Positions 1-9,853 of a stretch of 64,000 bases of DNA are shown piece by piece. The notes under the pieces were generated by a model that did not search any database, was not told the DNA's origin, and saw only the letters and a program-made list of their open reading frames with translations. How positions within the stretch are numbered: position 1 is the stretch's first letter; the number at the start of each line of letters is the position of its first letter. Source of the stretch: Rhineura floridana (Eukaryota; Chordata; Lepidosauria; Squamata; Rhineuridae); contig NC_084483.1 in the NCBI RefSeq assembly GCF_030035675.1, positions 6,405,501 to 6,469,500 on the forward strand, read 5' to 3'. The position numbers and the translations under genes are program-made.

Positions 1-1300
1 ACTTAGACTTTCAAAATGCGTTTGACAAGGTACCTCACCAAAGACTTCTGAGGAAGCTTAGCAGTCATGGAATAAGAGGAGAGGTCCTCTTGTGGATAAG
101 GAATTGGTTAAGAAGCAGAAAGCAGGGAGTAGGAATCAACGGACAGTTCTCCCAATGGAGGGCTGTAGAAAGTGGAGTCCCTCAAGGATCGGTATTGGGA
201 CCTGTACTTTTCAACTTGTTCATTAATGACCTAGAATTAGGAGTGAGCAGTGAAGTGGCCAAGTTTGCTGACGACACTAAATTGTTCAGGGTTGTTAAAA
301 CAAAAAGGGATTGCGAAGAGTCCAAAAAGACCTCTCCAAACTGAGTGAATGGGCGGAAAAATGGCAAATGCAATTCAATATAAACAAGTGTAAAATTATG
401 CATATTGGAGCAAAAAAACTGAATTTCACATATACGCTCATGGGGTCTGAACTGGTGGTGACCGACCAGGACAGAGACCTCGGGGTTGTAGTGGACAGCA
501 CGATGAAAATGTCGACCCAGTGTGTGGCAGCTGTGAAAAAGGCAAATTCCATGCTAGCGATAATTAGGAAAGGTATTGAAAATAAAACAGTCGATATCAT
601 AATGCCGTTGTATAAATCTATGGTGCGGCCGCATTTGGAATACTGTGTACAGTTCTGGTCGCCTCATCTCAAAAAGGATATTATAGAGTTGGAAAAGGTT
701 GAGAAGAGGGCAACCAGAATGATCAAGGGGATGGAGCGACTCCCTTACGAGGAAAGGTTGCAGCATTTGGGGCTTTTTAGTTTAGAGAAAAGGCGGGTCA
801 GAGGAGACATGATAGAAGTGTATAAAATTATGCATGGCATTGAGAAAGTGGATAGAGAAAAGTTCTTCTCCCTCTCTCATAATACTAGAACTCGTGGACA
901 TTCAAGGAAGCTGAATGTTGGAAGATTCAGGACAGACTAAAGGAAGTACTTCTTTACTCAGCGCATAGTTAAATTATGGAATTTGCTCCCACAAGATGCA
1001 GTAATGGCCACCAGCTTGGATGGCTTTAAAAGAAGATTAGACAAATTCATGGAGGACAGGGCTATCAATGGCTACTAGCCATGATGGCTGTGCTCTGCCA
1101 CCCTAGTCAGAGGCAGCATGCTTCTGAAAACCAGTTGCCGGAAGCCTCAGGAGGGGAGAGTGTTCTTGCACTCGGGTCCTGCTTGCGGGCTTCCCCCAGG
1201 CACCTGGCTGGCCACTGTGAGAACAGGATGCTGGACTAGATGGGCCACTGGCCTGATCCAGCAGGCTCTTCTTATGTTCTTATGTTCTATGTTCTTATGT
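1..1300 (+). mobile_element. CR1-type LINE, 3' half (RT to 3' end), cut by window edge
   Basis: Non-LTR retrotransposon; ORF2 encodes the reverse transcriptase used for target-primed insertion. The window opens inside the RT domain at a DFQ-AFDKVPH motif. The palm motif [20 protein letters not shown] follows near 176-235, and the catalytic FADD lies at about 264-275. The C-terminal region includes [18 protein letters not shown] (near 628-680) and PYEERLQHLGLFSLEKRR (near 745-795). One frameshift lies near 310 and an in-frame TAA at 938-940, beyond which homologous coding continues to about 1,078, so this copy is dead. The 3' UTR (1,079-1,300) ends in repeats of TTCTTATG, the short 3'-terminal repeat style of CR1-like LINEs. 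The same 3' UTR recurs at 62,605-62,843. Confidence 0.9.
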
Positions 1301-1365
1301 ACGCCACCTTGAGCTCCTTGGAGGAAACGTGGAATATGAATGAAATGATTAATAAATTAAAATAA
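1301..1365 (+). repeat. L2-type LINE 3' tail fragment
   Basis: A short piece reading cgccaccttgagctccttgg and then an A/T-rich end with aataaa. It has the form of the L2 3' tails seen elsewhere in the window (a 'gccacc..tgag' block, a G-rich block, then ATAAAT repeats). No body is attached. Confidence 0.5.
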
Positions 1366-1599
1366 GCACTTAAATTAATTAATTTAAAAGTAATTATTTT
1401 TATTGGTTTGTATATGGATTTGTAACTTCATGTATTCTGCCTTATTTCTCCACATGCTTTAATTGCTCAGTTCCTCATCAGATACTCTGCCAAGCTACTG
1501 TGCTTTGGTAATTTCCAATGTTCACTTTTCCCACAAATCTAATAACATTGGGCTTTCCTAACGTAAAGGGTCACATAATGACTATATAGATTCCTATCT
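1366..1599. other. AT-rich unassigned sequence
   Basis: No gene, RNA or recognised repeat seen. Confidence 0.5.
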
Positions 1600-1884
1600 T
1601 TGCTCCCCATATTCACTCCATTGCCAAATCATGTAGCTTCTCCCTCCTCAGTATTGCAAAAAGAGACCTCCTTCTGTGTCTCCTCAGCAAAACTCTTGTC
1701 CACAACCTGATCATCTCTTACCTAGAATACTACAGTCTTTTCCTTTTTGGTCATCTGTTGGCTCACTTTGTTCTTATCATGTCTATCCAGCACTATACTA
1801 CAAAACCACTCACCTCTCTTGTTCTCTGTTCACACGACACATCTCCTTAAATCTCTACATTGGCTCATAGATCCAGCACAATGG
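1600..1884 (+). mobile_element. Ancient L2-like LINE fragment, C-terminal RT region
   Basis: Translations in more than one frame resemble the post-RT region of L2-like LINEs: TLVHNLIISYLEYYSLFLFG matches the 'LVTSRLDYCNALY' region of intact L2 copies in this window, and LLKSLHWL matches their 'LHWLPI' region. Several frameshifts and stops are needed, so it is old. It probably continues at 2,670-2,965, with the 5S SINE and other sequence inserted between. The clade (L2 or Rex1-like) is uncertain. Confidence 0.45.
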
Positions 1885-1887
1885 TCT

Positions 1888-2050
1888 GAAGGCACACAAG
1901 GCCAGCACCCTGCTGAAGCTAACCAGATTCAGGTCTGGTCAGTGCCTGGATGGGAGACCACCTGGGAACCATATGTAAGCCACCTTGGGTTTCTATCATG
2001 AAAAGAAAGGCGGGGCATAAATGTAATAAATAAACAAATAAACAAATAAA
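1888..2050 (+). mobile_element. 5S rRNA-derived SINE (5S-Sauria type)
   Basis: A non-autonomous retrotransposon whose head derives from 5S rRNA. The internal polymerase III promoter is visible: an A-box-like agctaaccaga (about 1,918-1,928) and a C box ggatgggagacc (1,948-1,959), followed by cctgggaacc, as in vertebrate 5S rRNA. The tail (about 1,975-2,050) reads gtaagccaccttgggtttct, then aaaggcggggcataaat and (AAAT/AAAC)n. This resembles L2 LINE 3' ends, which suggests mobilisation by an L2-like partner. The 5' third of the 5S head is missing or too diverged to align. Confidence 0.8.
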
Positions 2051-2339
2051 ATAAATATAATGGAACCCTGCCAAAGACCCTGCCTCTCCAGAACAGGAAG
2101 GTGACTGAGCTGCATCACCTGAGCTTTGCATACATCCAGAAGATAATGGTTTTCTCACGGTGGTCCTGTCTAGTAGGAAGAGAAATATGTCCTCAAGTTT
2201 ACATCTGTTAAAGTTTCATCCATTAGGAAAGCAATGTGTTAAGTATTACTGTTTGGTGTATGTGGAAGACTTTCCTTGAGAAATGCAAGACTACGTGATT
2301 GGTCATTGCTTTCCCTCTTGTCTGTTCTTGTCCCACTTG
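2051..2339. other. Unassigned sequence
   Basis: Nothing recognised. Confidence 0.5.
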
Positions 2340-2393
2340 CCACCCTGGGCTCTTGCTGGGAGGAGGGGTGGGATATAAACAAACAAACAAACA
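2340..2393 (+). repeat. Orphan L2 3' tail
   Basis: Reads caccctgggctcttgctggg, then a G-rich block, then atataaac and (AAAC)n. It matches the 3' end of the long L2 at 59,757-63,800 (seen there on the minus strand). There is no attached coding region. Confidence 0.6.
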
Positions 2394-2669
2394 AGCCAGA
2401 ACTTAAGAATGACTCTTTTTGAATATGCTTTTATCTCCATTCACCTGCATTTGAAGCTTGTCTCAGGAATGGGTTTTGAGTCTGTCCTTCATTCACAGAG
2501 GCTGTAAACTAAGGATTGTAATAAAATTAGCCTTAGCTAGAAAAAAAAGACTTATTTTGTTATATGTAACTGGTCTCTGAATCTTTTGAATCAGGAACCT
2601 GACTTAGCTGTAGAGTCCCTTCTGCTTAGGGAGTCAGGGAAAATGAGGGAGGAGGTGGTGATTATTTTT
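2394..2669. other. Unassigned sequence
   Basis: Nothing recognised. Confidence 0.5.
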
Positions 2670-2965
2670 TAAAATGGGTGCATCTTCCTTGGGAGTTCCT
2701 GTTAATTGTACCTTCAAAGCCCTTTATGACCATGCCCTCCAAAGATACATCCTGATACATGTTTGTTCCTCCAGCTGGACCACCCTCCATCATCTAAAGA
2801 TCTCCTGTTCATTCAAAAGAATCTGCCCCTTCTTCCTTGCTGTCCCTTATGCCTGGAATTGTCTCTCAGAATGCCTTTATGTGCACCTTTCATACTTCCT
2901 TCAAATCCCTCCTCAAAACCCACCTTTTCCATGAACCTTCTGGCACAATCGCCTAATTTCCATGA
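2670..2965 (+). mobile_element. Ancient L2-like LINE fragment, extreme C-terminus
   Basis: An 86-codon frame at 2,674-2,934 includes FKALYDHALQ and FLAVPYAWNCLSECL. These resemble the 'FKALH...' and 'FSVVAPELWNSFP' blocks at the C-terminus of L2-like LINEs. It lies in the same orientation as 1,600-1,884 and is probably the downstream part of the same decayed insertion. Confidence 0.4.
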
Positions 2966-3610
2966 ATGACTGGAATACATTCAACAATAATGTCACACAT
3001 TGCTGTGGAATTAGGACAGAATATACTTAGAATGAATGCAGGTAAAAGTGAGATGGATCAGAGGTAGACTGTCCCTCCCTACCAGCAGAGGCCCCCAAAC
3101 ATACTCACAAACATATGGTGCAAGATATGCTGATTCATTTTCAATCAATAGCCATCTTTCCAGGGAAATATAAACTAGTGAGAGGGGATTGGGGAGTTTT
3201 GTGAACTAATCCAAATTTAGGGGTGGAGATTGAGGTTCTTCTCTATCTGCTCAGAGTGGAATATCCCCATAGTCAGGTGATTGGAGAAGTATGGTTTAGG
3301 CAAATAGGCAGGTCAGTGTGTCACATGTCCTCTTTTAACACCTTGACAAAAGCAATCAACAGATATCCAAAGACCTTAAGACTTTGGAGAGACATGGTGA
3401 CCTGAAGGTAAATTTATCTTTCCCTTCAGACATGATACCTAGTCTGGCATGTGTGGGATGCTGCTTATGTCGTAGGAAGGCTTGGGGTCCAATGATTTCA
3501 ACAAAGGAAAGCAAGAGTTAAAATGGAATTGTTGACAAACCAATGATTAAATTAGGGACCTTTCTCCATTTTAATGTGCATAATGTTAACAATTGAATAT
3601 ATTATTCACT
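2966..3610. other. Unassigned sequence
   Basis: No gene or recognised repeat. It ends where a BovB 3' fragment begins. Confidence 0.5.
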
Positions 3611-3704
3611 TTGTTGTTATGTGCCTTCAAGTCAATTATGACTTATGTCGATCCTATGAATCAGTGACCTCCAGTAGCATCTGTCATGAGCTACCCTGCA
3701 GACA
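3611..3704 (-). mobile_element. BovB/RTE LINE 3'-end fragment
   Basis: On the minus strand it reads ...gacagatgct, ggaggtcactgattcat, then ataagtcataattgacttga and aggcacataacaac. This is the 3' end shared by BovB and the Sauria SINE tail (compare 50,549-50,572 and 55,640-55,675). It could be the stump of either element. Confidence 0.65.
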
Positions 3705-3705
3705 A

Positions 3706-3969
3706 TGTGGTTTAGGAACATACCTGTAGCCAACAGATATTTCTATCAAACTTTAAAAAGCAGGGAAATTGGGTAGCTATAGTGAATGCCCCTGGGGAGC
3801 AGGAGACCTGACCTCCTCTCGGAGACATTGGACTGCCCTACAAATTTGTCAAAATGCAAACACCATTTGGGTTGGTCTTTCACAGTCCAATCCACTTCTT
3901 GTGTAGCTTGGAAGAATTTGGTAACATGTTTCTCTGAGCATATGGTGAGTGGTGGCAACACCTGCCATC
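3706..3969 (+). repeat. Left arm of 264-bp inverted repeat
   Basis: This segment recurs as its reverse complement at 4,737-5,000, with a spacer of about 770 bases. Both arms contain the same frame: 71 codons on the minus strand here and 73 codons on the plus strand in the other arm (shared QEVDWTVKDQPKWCLHFDKF). Similarity covers the whole arm with scattered substitutions, so it is a repeat family rather than a conserved gene. Family unknown; a foldback DNA element or two inverted insertions are both possible. Confidence 0.8.
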
Positions 3970-4736
3970 TCCAAAGATGGAGAATTGTTGGTATGTTTGC
4001 TTCTTTCCTGTGTTCCTACTGTTTCTACAGAGAATCTAACCTAGAAAATTATATTTCCCTCATTATTCATCCTACAAATCTGTGTCAAATTTATTTTTAT
4101 TAATTTCAAAGCCTTTTTATTGGTCAATGCCATATGATGGTGAAGGCAGCCTTTTGTGTTTCAAATTGGAGGTTATGTTCTATTTCTATTTTGGGTGCAT
4201 TAACAGTTGAATCTGAAACTGCAGTTTGATGTAAAACCAGACCGATTACAATATGTTACTACTTCAGCGATGACTCTAGCTGATGGAAAAAACAATCTTG
4301 GCCTGCCCAAAATGCATGTTTTCATCCTGCTATGCTTCAGCCACTCCACTTAAGGAAAGGTGTGTATGGTGAATTAAAAACATAGAGCACACCTAGAATT
4401 TTGCTAGAATATATTTCACCTCCCACTGCTTTATCTTGTGCAAACTGAGATACTTCTCATGTCCATTGGAAACTATTCTGCAGAATAGTCAGTGCCATTA
4501 TTCCACAATTGTTTTGGGCATTTTTTTAGTGTTGCAAGTGTTGCTGTGCTTCACAAATTCACAGAAACAGTAGTAAAAGAGAATGATTTACTATAGGAAA
4601 CTTCACTAAAATTGCAAAGTAAATCAAACATATTTAAAGTAACAATCTGAGCTATATCAACTGTGTTAATATTGTTGCTTCCTCCCTGCTAAAACAAGAT
4701 CAGCACAGCACATGTCTTGTTTCTGTTATTTGGGCT
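3970..4736. other. Spacer between the inverted arms
   Basis: AT-rich sequence with no coding signal. No transposase-like frame was seen. Confidence 0.5.
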
Positions 4737-5000
4737 GATTGCAGGTGTTGCCACCACTCCCCAAATGCTCAGAGGCCCATGTTACCAAATTCTTCCAAAC
4801 TACACAGGAAGTGGATTGGACTGTGAAAGACCAACCCAAATGGTGTTTGCATTTTGACAAATTCATAGGACAGTACAATTTCTCAGAGAGGAGGTCAGGT
4901 CTCCTGCTCCCCTCATGCATTCACTATAAATACCCAATTTCCCTGAATTTTAAAGTTTGATAGAAATTTCTGTTGGCTATAGGTGCATTCTTAAACCACA
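4737..5000 (-). repeat. Right arm of 264-bp inverted repeat
   Basis: Reverse complement of 3,706-3,969. The arms begin or end with tgtggttta and gcaacacctgc. It lies just before the purine-rich tandem array, so both may belong to one larger repeat. Confidence 0.8.
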
Positions 5001-5039
5001 AGGTTTTTTGCCTGTTGGTGAATTTCTCTGCTTTTTAAT

Positions 5040-6360
5040 CTGGGAGGTAAGAAATAGGATCCTGTACAAGTTTGCTGAAAATGGATTGATCATTTGCATG
5101 CTTATTGGGTTCAGTAGGATTTACTCCCGTGCAATCATGCTTAGGATAAATAAAATTGACCATGGGGAAGGAAGAGAAGAGAGAGGGAGGGAGAGCTGAA
5201 GTGGGCAGGGGAGGAGAAAGAACTAAGAGGGGAGGGGAGGAAGAAGGGAGGTAGAAGGGAGAGGAGAGGGTAGGGAAAGGAGAGAAGGGGAAGAAGAGGA
5301 AAGAGGAATCCTGTGCAAGTTTGCTAAGAATGGATTGATCATTTCCATACTTACTGAGTTCAATGGAATTTACTCCCCTGCAATCAAGATTTGGATATGT
5401 GAAACTGACCACAGGGGATAGGAAGGGCAGGAGGGGACAGGGGTAGGGGAAGGGGAGGAAGGACAGAGGGGAGGAGAGGGATGCAAGCAGACAAGAGGGG
5501 GAGGGGAGGAGGAGGGCAGGTTTGATCATTTGCATGGGGGAGAGGAGAAGAAGGAAGGGACGGTTGGAATGGGCAGGGGAGGAGGAAGAAGGAAGAGGGG
5601 AGGGGAGAAAGAAGGGAGGAGGAAGGGAGAGTAGAGGGGAAGGAGGGGAAAAGCAAGTCTGATCATTTGCATGCTTACTGAGTTCAATGCGAGTTACTCC
5701 CATGCAATCATCATTAGGATAGGTAAAACTGACCATGAGGGAAGGGGAGAGGAGAGGAGAAAGAAGGAGAAAGGGAGTGGAGAGGGGAGTGGAAGGAGGG
5801 GGAGGGGGAGGGGGAGATTGGAAGGTGGGGGGAAGGGGCAAAAGGGAGGTGATGGGAGGGAGGAGGAGGGGAAAGGCAAGTTTGATCATTTGCATGCTAG
5901 TTCAGTGGGATTTACTCCCATGCAATCATGCTTAAGATAGGTAAAACTGACATGGGTGGGGGGAGAGGGGAGGGGAAGGAGGAGAAATGAGGGCATGGGG
6001 AGGGAGGAGGGAAAGGAAGGGGGAGGGAAGGGGCAAGAAGGAGGCGATAGGAGGGAGGAGGAGGAGGAGGAGGAAGAGGAGGAAGGCAGGTTTGATCATT
6101 TTCATGTTTTTTGAGTTCAGTGGGATTTACTCCTGTACAATTATGCTCAGGATAGGTGAAACTGACCTGAGGGAGGGGCAGGGAGGGGAGGAGGAGGGGA
6201 GGAGATTGGATGGGTGGCACTAGGCAAAGGAAAATCCCCTTTCCCAAAGGAAAACATTGTGAAGGAGAAAGGGAAAGGAGAGGCGAGCAGAAGGAGGGGG
6301 AAGGGGAAGGAGGGAATTAGAAGGGGGGAGGAGGGGTGAAGGAAGGGGGGAGACAAGGCC
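5040..6360 (+). repeat. Tandem array: about 80-bp cores alternating with polypurine tracts
   Basis: Five imperfect copies of a core (gatcatttgcatgcttattg, then gggatttactcccatgcaat, then catgcttaggataggtaaaa and ctgacc) start near 5,087, 5,330, 5,657, 5,881 and 6,089. A partial sixth is near 5,521. Between them lie 100-200 base tracts that are almost entirely G and A on this strand. Four G-runs at about 5,784-5,814 could form a G-quadruplex. (GAG)n fills about 6,056-6,080. An inverted relative lies at 53,425-54,172. Long minus-strand frames across it are low-complexity Ser/Pro/Leu and are not genes. Confidence 0.85.
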
Positions 6361-6449
6361 AGCCAGGGTTTTCCAGGGTTTCCCCCACCTCTTTATTCTA
6401 CATCTGGCACATGTAGTCTCCCACCCAAATTTAAACCAAAGCTGTCACT

Positions 6450-6945
6450 GGCCACATCCATACCAGATGTTTATTCCACTTTGGACAGTCATGGGTTCTC
6501 CCAAACAATTCTGGGAAAAGTACTTATTGAAGAGTGCTGAGCAGGGCTGTGGAGTCAGAGTTGTGGAGTTGGGAGCAATTTTGGGAGGAGTCGGAGTCGG
6601 AGTCGGTAGCAATGTACCAACTCCGACTTCCAAATAAATTTTGATTGACAATTTTGGGTGGAGTCGGAGTCAGAGTCAGACAGTAGAAAAATAGAGGAGT
6701 CGGAGTCGGAGTTGAAGGTTTGGTGTACCGACTCCACAGCCCTGGTGCTGAGAGTTGCTAGGAGATGTCCGGTTCCCCTCACAAAGCTTAAATCTGAGTG
6801 GCTGTTGAACCACTCTGGCCACTGGAGCTCTGTCAGGGGAATAGGAGTCTCCTCTTAGCAACCTTAACAAACTACACTTCCCAGGATTCTTTGGGGGAAC
6901 TCATAACTGTCTAAAGTGAAATAAAGGTCTGGTGTGGGTGTAGCC
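6450..6945. mobile_element. Foldback/MITE-like DNA element with long inverted arms
   Basis: The left side (ggccacatccataccagatg, cactttggacagtcatg...) and the right side (...ctcataactgtctaaagtg, ggtctggtgtgggtgtagcc) are reverse complements. The shared internal block is cccaggattctttggggg. No coding capacity. Interrupted by a hAT MITE at 6,542-6,744. A related uninterrupted copy is at 53,180-53,420. This palindromic type is common in squamates, but I cannot name its superfamily from sequence alone. Confidence 0.65.
6542..6744. mobile_element. 203-bp hAT-type MITE (GGAGTC-rich)
   Basis: Ends are CAGGGCTGTGGAGTC and its complement GACTCCACAGCCCTG. It is flanked by a perfect 8-bp duplication gtgctgag (6,534-6,541 and 6,745-6,752). 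The 8-bp TSD and CAGGG termini are hAT hallmarks. The interior is built of ggagtc hexamers facing inward from both ends and has no ORF. The related foldback copy at 53,180-53,420 shows the empty site with one ggtgctgag. Confidence 0.9.
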
Positions 6946-7455
6946 CCCTGATTAGGCAAGCCAAGCAGCTGAGAGTCTGGCTTTTCAAACACTGGAGTTG
7001 GTTCTTACTGAGCATGCCTTGGGTTAGCATTGACTCCAATGCTAAGTTTCTTAAATTAATTAAAAATCTGCCAGGCATTGTTTTAAGATGAAGGTCAGAG
7101 TATGGGGCAAGGTCAGTAATATGATTACAGTTACTCTGTGAACATGGCTGATTTTTAATTAATTTAAACAAATTATGAGAACACTGACAGAAAAACGTCC
7201 AACAGGGGTCTGGTTTTCCCCCTCTTTTTACAATTTGAACTCTCGATTCTCTCTGACTGTCTTGTGTATTGCCATGAAAATTTAGAAGTTGTTAAGCAAG
7301 CATTTTTGAGTTCAAGACTATATTTTTTAAGGTTTTATTTGAGTTTTTGGGAAGCAGCAGAATTTTCCATTTAATTTTCCCCCCCATTTAACATGGAGGA
7401 ATGCAAAAAATCCATGCTGGCTATAGTGTACAGCCACTCTCGTGGCTCTGTAATT
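6946..7455 (+). repeat. Distal part of purine-array repeat, with terminal hairpin
   Basis: Homologous, inverted, to 52,660-53,180: shared blocks include cttaaattaattaaaaatct, gaaggtcagagtatggggca and ttagaagttgtt. Both copies stop at a hairpin: here gtacagccac-tctc-gtggct(c)tgta (about 7,428-7,452), and in the other copy a perfect 11-bp stem. No ORF. Confidence 0.7.
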
Positions 7456-8812
7456 ATTGTTATTAAATGTATTACCTGCCATTCACAAGTACATCCCAGG
7501 AAGGGTCACAACAATATAAAATGCATCATTAAAAGGGTTTAAAACAAATGTGAAACAAATACCTGGTTTTTGCTGTTGCACTAATTTGACAAACCACATT
7601 TTGACTTCCACTTTGGACTAAATTGCAAGAAGTTCCTCACTACAGAAATTCTGGTCTGACCACAATCCATGAAAAACTTTCCAAAATATTTTAGTTGGGA
7701 TTTTACTGTTCGTAATTGATTTTTTTGTTCAGAAAAGCACCACAACTATGCTAATTCAAGTCTGCAAGGAATTTCTTTTCATGAAACCTAAAGGAAATCG
7801 TTTTTTCCTTTTTCTCCCTCCTTTTCAAAGGCAATGCAACTTCATTTATAAAAATTGCCTCAGAGGAATCCAGAATCTTGAGTTAATTGAGCATTTGGAT
7901 AAATGGAAGCTCTGTTTGTCAGAGTCTACATTTAGAAGGGTGTTCTTTTATTTGCTTAATTATTTAAAATATGTATATCCCGCATAAGAATTAAGAAGCT
8001 TGAGGTAATGAGCATCAGCAAATATTTAAAACGAGCACACGATAACTTTCCAAGCATAAAATAATCGATACATGGGAAATGTGTTTTACATGCGGAAAAC
8101 TAAGGTTTTTAGATTTGAATTTATGACATTGTAAGTGCTAAAGTATATTATCTTTTAGGCATGTCAGATGTTATTTCTTTCATATTCTTGTTTGCTTGTT
8201 TGTTTTTCAGAAGTATTAAATGTAGGGTGCTCTATGCATTCAGGATGACAGAAATGTCAACCAAGGATAAAAAGAAAGCTGGCTTCTTTCAAGGAGCCCA
8301 GCTCAGAAGAGAAATATAAATGGTGTTTTGTTAGAAATATATGTGTATCATAATAAGTTCAGTGTTAGACCAATGTTTTTTGGAGTCCTCTCCAATCCTG
8401 TCATTTTATAGCTGTCAGATTGGAATCTGCAGGGGAAAGGGGGCTGTTAAAATAGTTAGACCAGTTTCTTTTAAGAAAATAGCCCTTGCCAGGGGTGTTA
8501 AGTATCTTTTTTGTTATGTAAGCTTGTGCCAAAATGTTGTCATGGAAACTAAATAGCTGCAAACATTCTGGAAGGTGAGCTGAAGGGGGCATATAATTCT
8601 CCCTTCCCCCAACCTGGCTGGAGGTGATGTTGTTAAGGTATCTGTATGTGTAAGAGGACCTAAAGAAATTGGCAGTTTTTGGACTGGAGCTAAAAAGAGA
8701 CAGAGAAGCCTGACTTGTTCTCTGGAAGAATCCAAAGCAATGGCTTTGGCAACCCCTCGCTTTGAAACCTAATAGGGGAGGTGGATTTGTTGGAATTTAT
8801 TGAACAGGATCT
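7456..8812. other. Unassigned sequence, possible L2 tail scraps
   Basis: No gene seen. Short stretches near 7,455-7,560 and 7,935-8,010 (atatcccgcataagaatt) loosely resemble antisense L2 3' ends, but are too diverged to assign. Confidence 0.45.
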
Positions 8813-9853
8813 AGAATCATAGAATAATATCATTGGAAGGAGCCTGTAAGACCATCGAGTCCAACCCCCTGCTCAACTCAGGAATCCACCTTAAAGCGTA
8901 CCCAACGGGTGGCTGTCCAGCTGCCTCTTGAATGCCTCCAGTGTTGGAGAGCCCATCACCTCCCTAGGTTATTGGTTCCATTGTTGTACCACTCTAACAA
9001 TTAGGACGTTTTTCCTGATATTCAGTTGAAATCTGGCTTTCTATAACTTGAGCCCATTTTTTTGTGTCCTGCATACTGGGACAATGGAGATGAGATCCTG
9101 GCCCTCCTGTATGTGGCAACATTTCAATTACTTGAACAGTGCTCCCATATCTCCCCTCAGTCTTCTGTTTTCAAAGCTAAACATGCCCAGTTCTTTCAGT
9201 CTCTCCTCATAGGGCTTTATTTCCAGTCCCCTGAACACCCGCATTGCCCTTCTTTGAACCCATTCCAGTTTGTCTGCATCCTCCTTAAAGTGTGGTGTCC
9301 AGAACTGAACGCAGTACTCAAGATGAGGTCTAACCAGTGCCAAATAGAGGGGAACCAATACTTCACGCAGTTTGGAAACTATACTCCTATTAATGCAGCC
9401 TCAAATAGCATTTGACTTTTTTGTAGCCACATCACACTGTTGGCTCATATTTAGGTTGCGATCAACAATTCCAAGAACCTCCTCGCATGTAGTATTGCTG
9501 ACCCCCCCATCTTATAACTGTGCACTTGGTTTCTTTTTCCTAGGTGTAGAACTTTGCACTTATCCCTGTTAAGTTTCATTCTGTTGTTTTCAGCCCAATG
9601 CTCCAGCCTATCAAGATCCCTTTGAATTTTGTTTCTGTCTTCCAAGGTATTAGCTACTTATCCCAATTTTGTATCATCTGCAAATTTGATAAACATTCCC
9701 TGCACATCCTCATCCAAGTCATTAATAAAAATGTTGAAGAGCACAGGGCCCAGAACTGAGCCCTGCTGTACCCCGCTCGTTACCTCCCCCCAGTTTGAGA
9801 AGGAACCATTGATAAGCACTCTTTGAGTATGATTCTGGAGCCAACTGTGGATC
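8813..9853 (-). mobile_element. CR1 LINE, 3' portion (RT C-terminus and 3' UTR)
   Basis: The minus-strand translation gives [20 protein letters not shown] and then [20 protein letters not shown] (9,128-9,358). Upstream are EDRNKIQRDLDRLEHWAENN (9,585-9,645) and the antisense of KFADDT near 9,671-9,690. The 3' end at 8,813 carries the CR1 terminal octamer style (agaatcatagaat). It is interrupted at 9,853 by an L2, and the same CR1 continues at 11,754. An uninterrupted relative (33,060-33,075) reads straight through the junction. Several stops and frameshifts. Confidence 0.9.

Noticed and set aside
1888-1970. Possible 5S rRNA gene
   Set aside because: Only the promoter-containing part is 5S-like, and it runs straight into an L2-like tail: a SINE.
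5035-5895. 286-codon minus-strand frame rich in Ser, Pro and Leu
   Set aside because: It is the translation of the polypyrimidine strand of a tandem repeat. Low complexity explains its openness, and other frames are open too.
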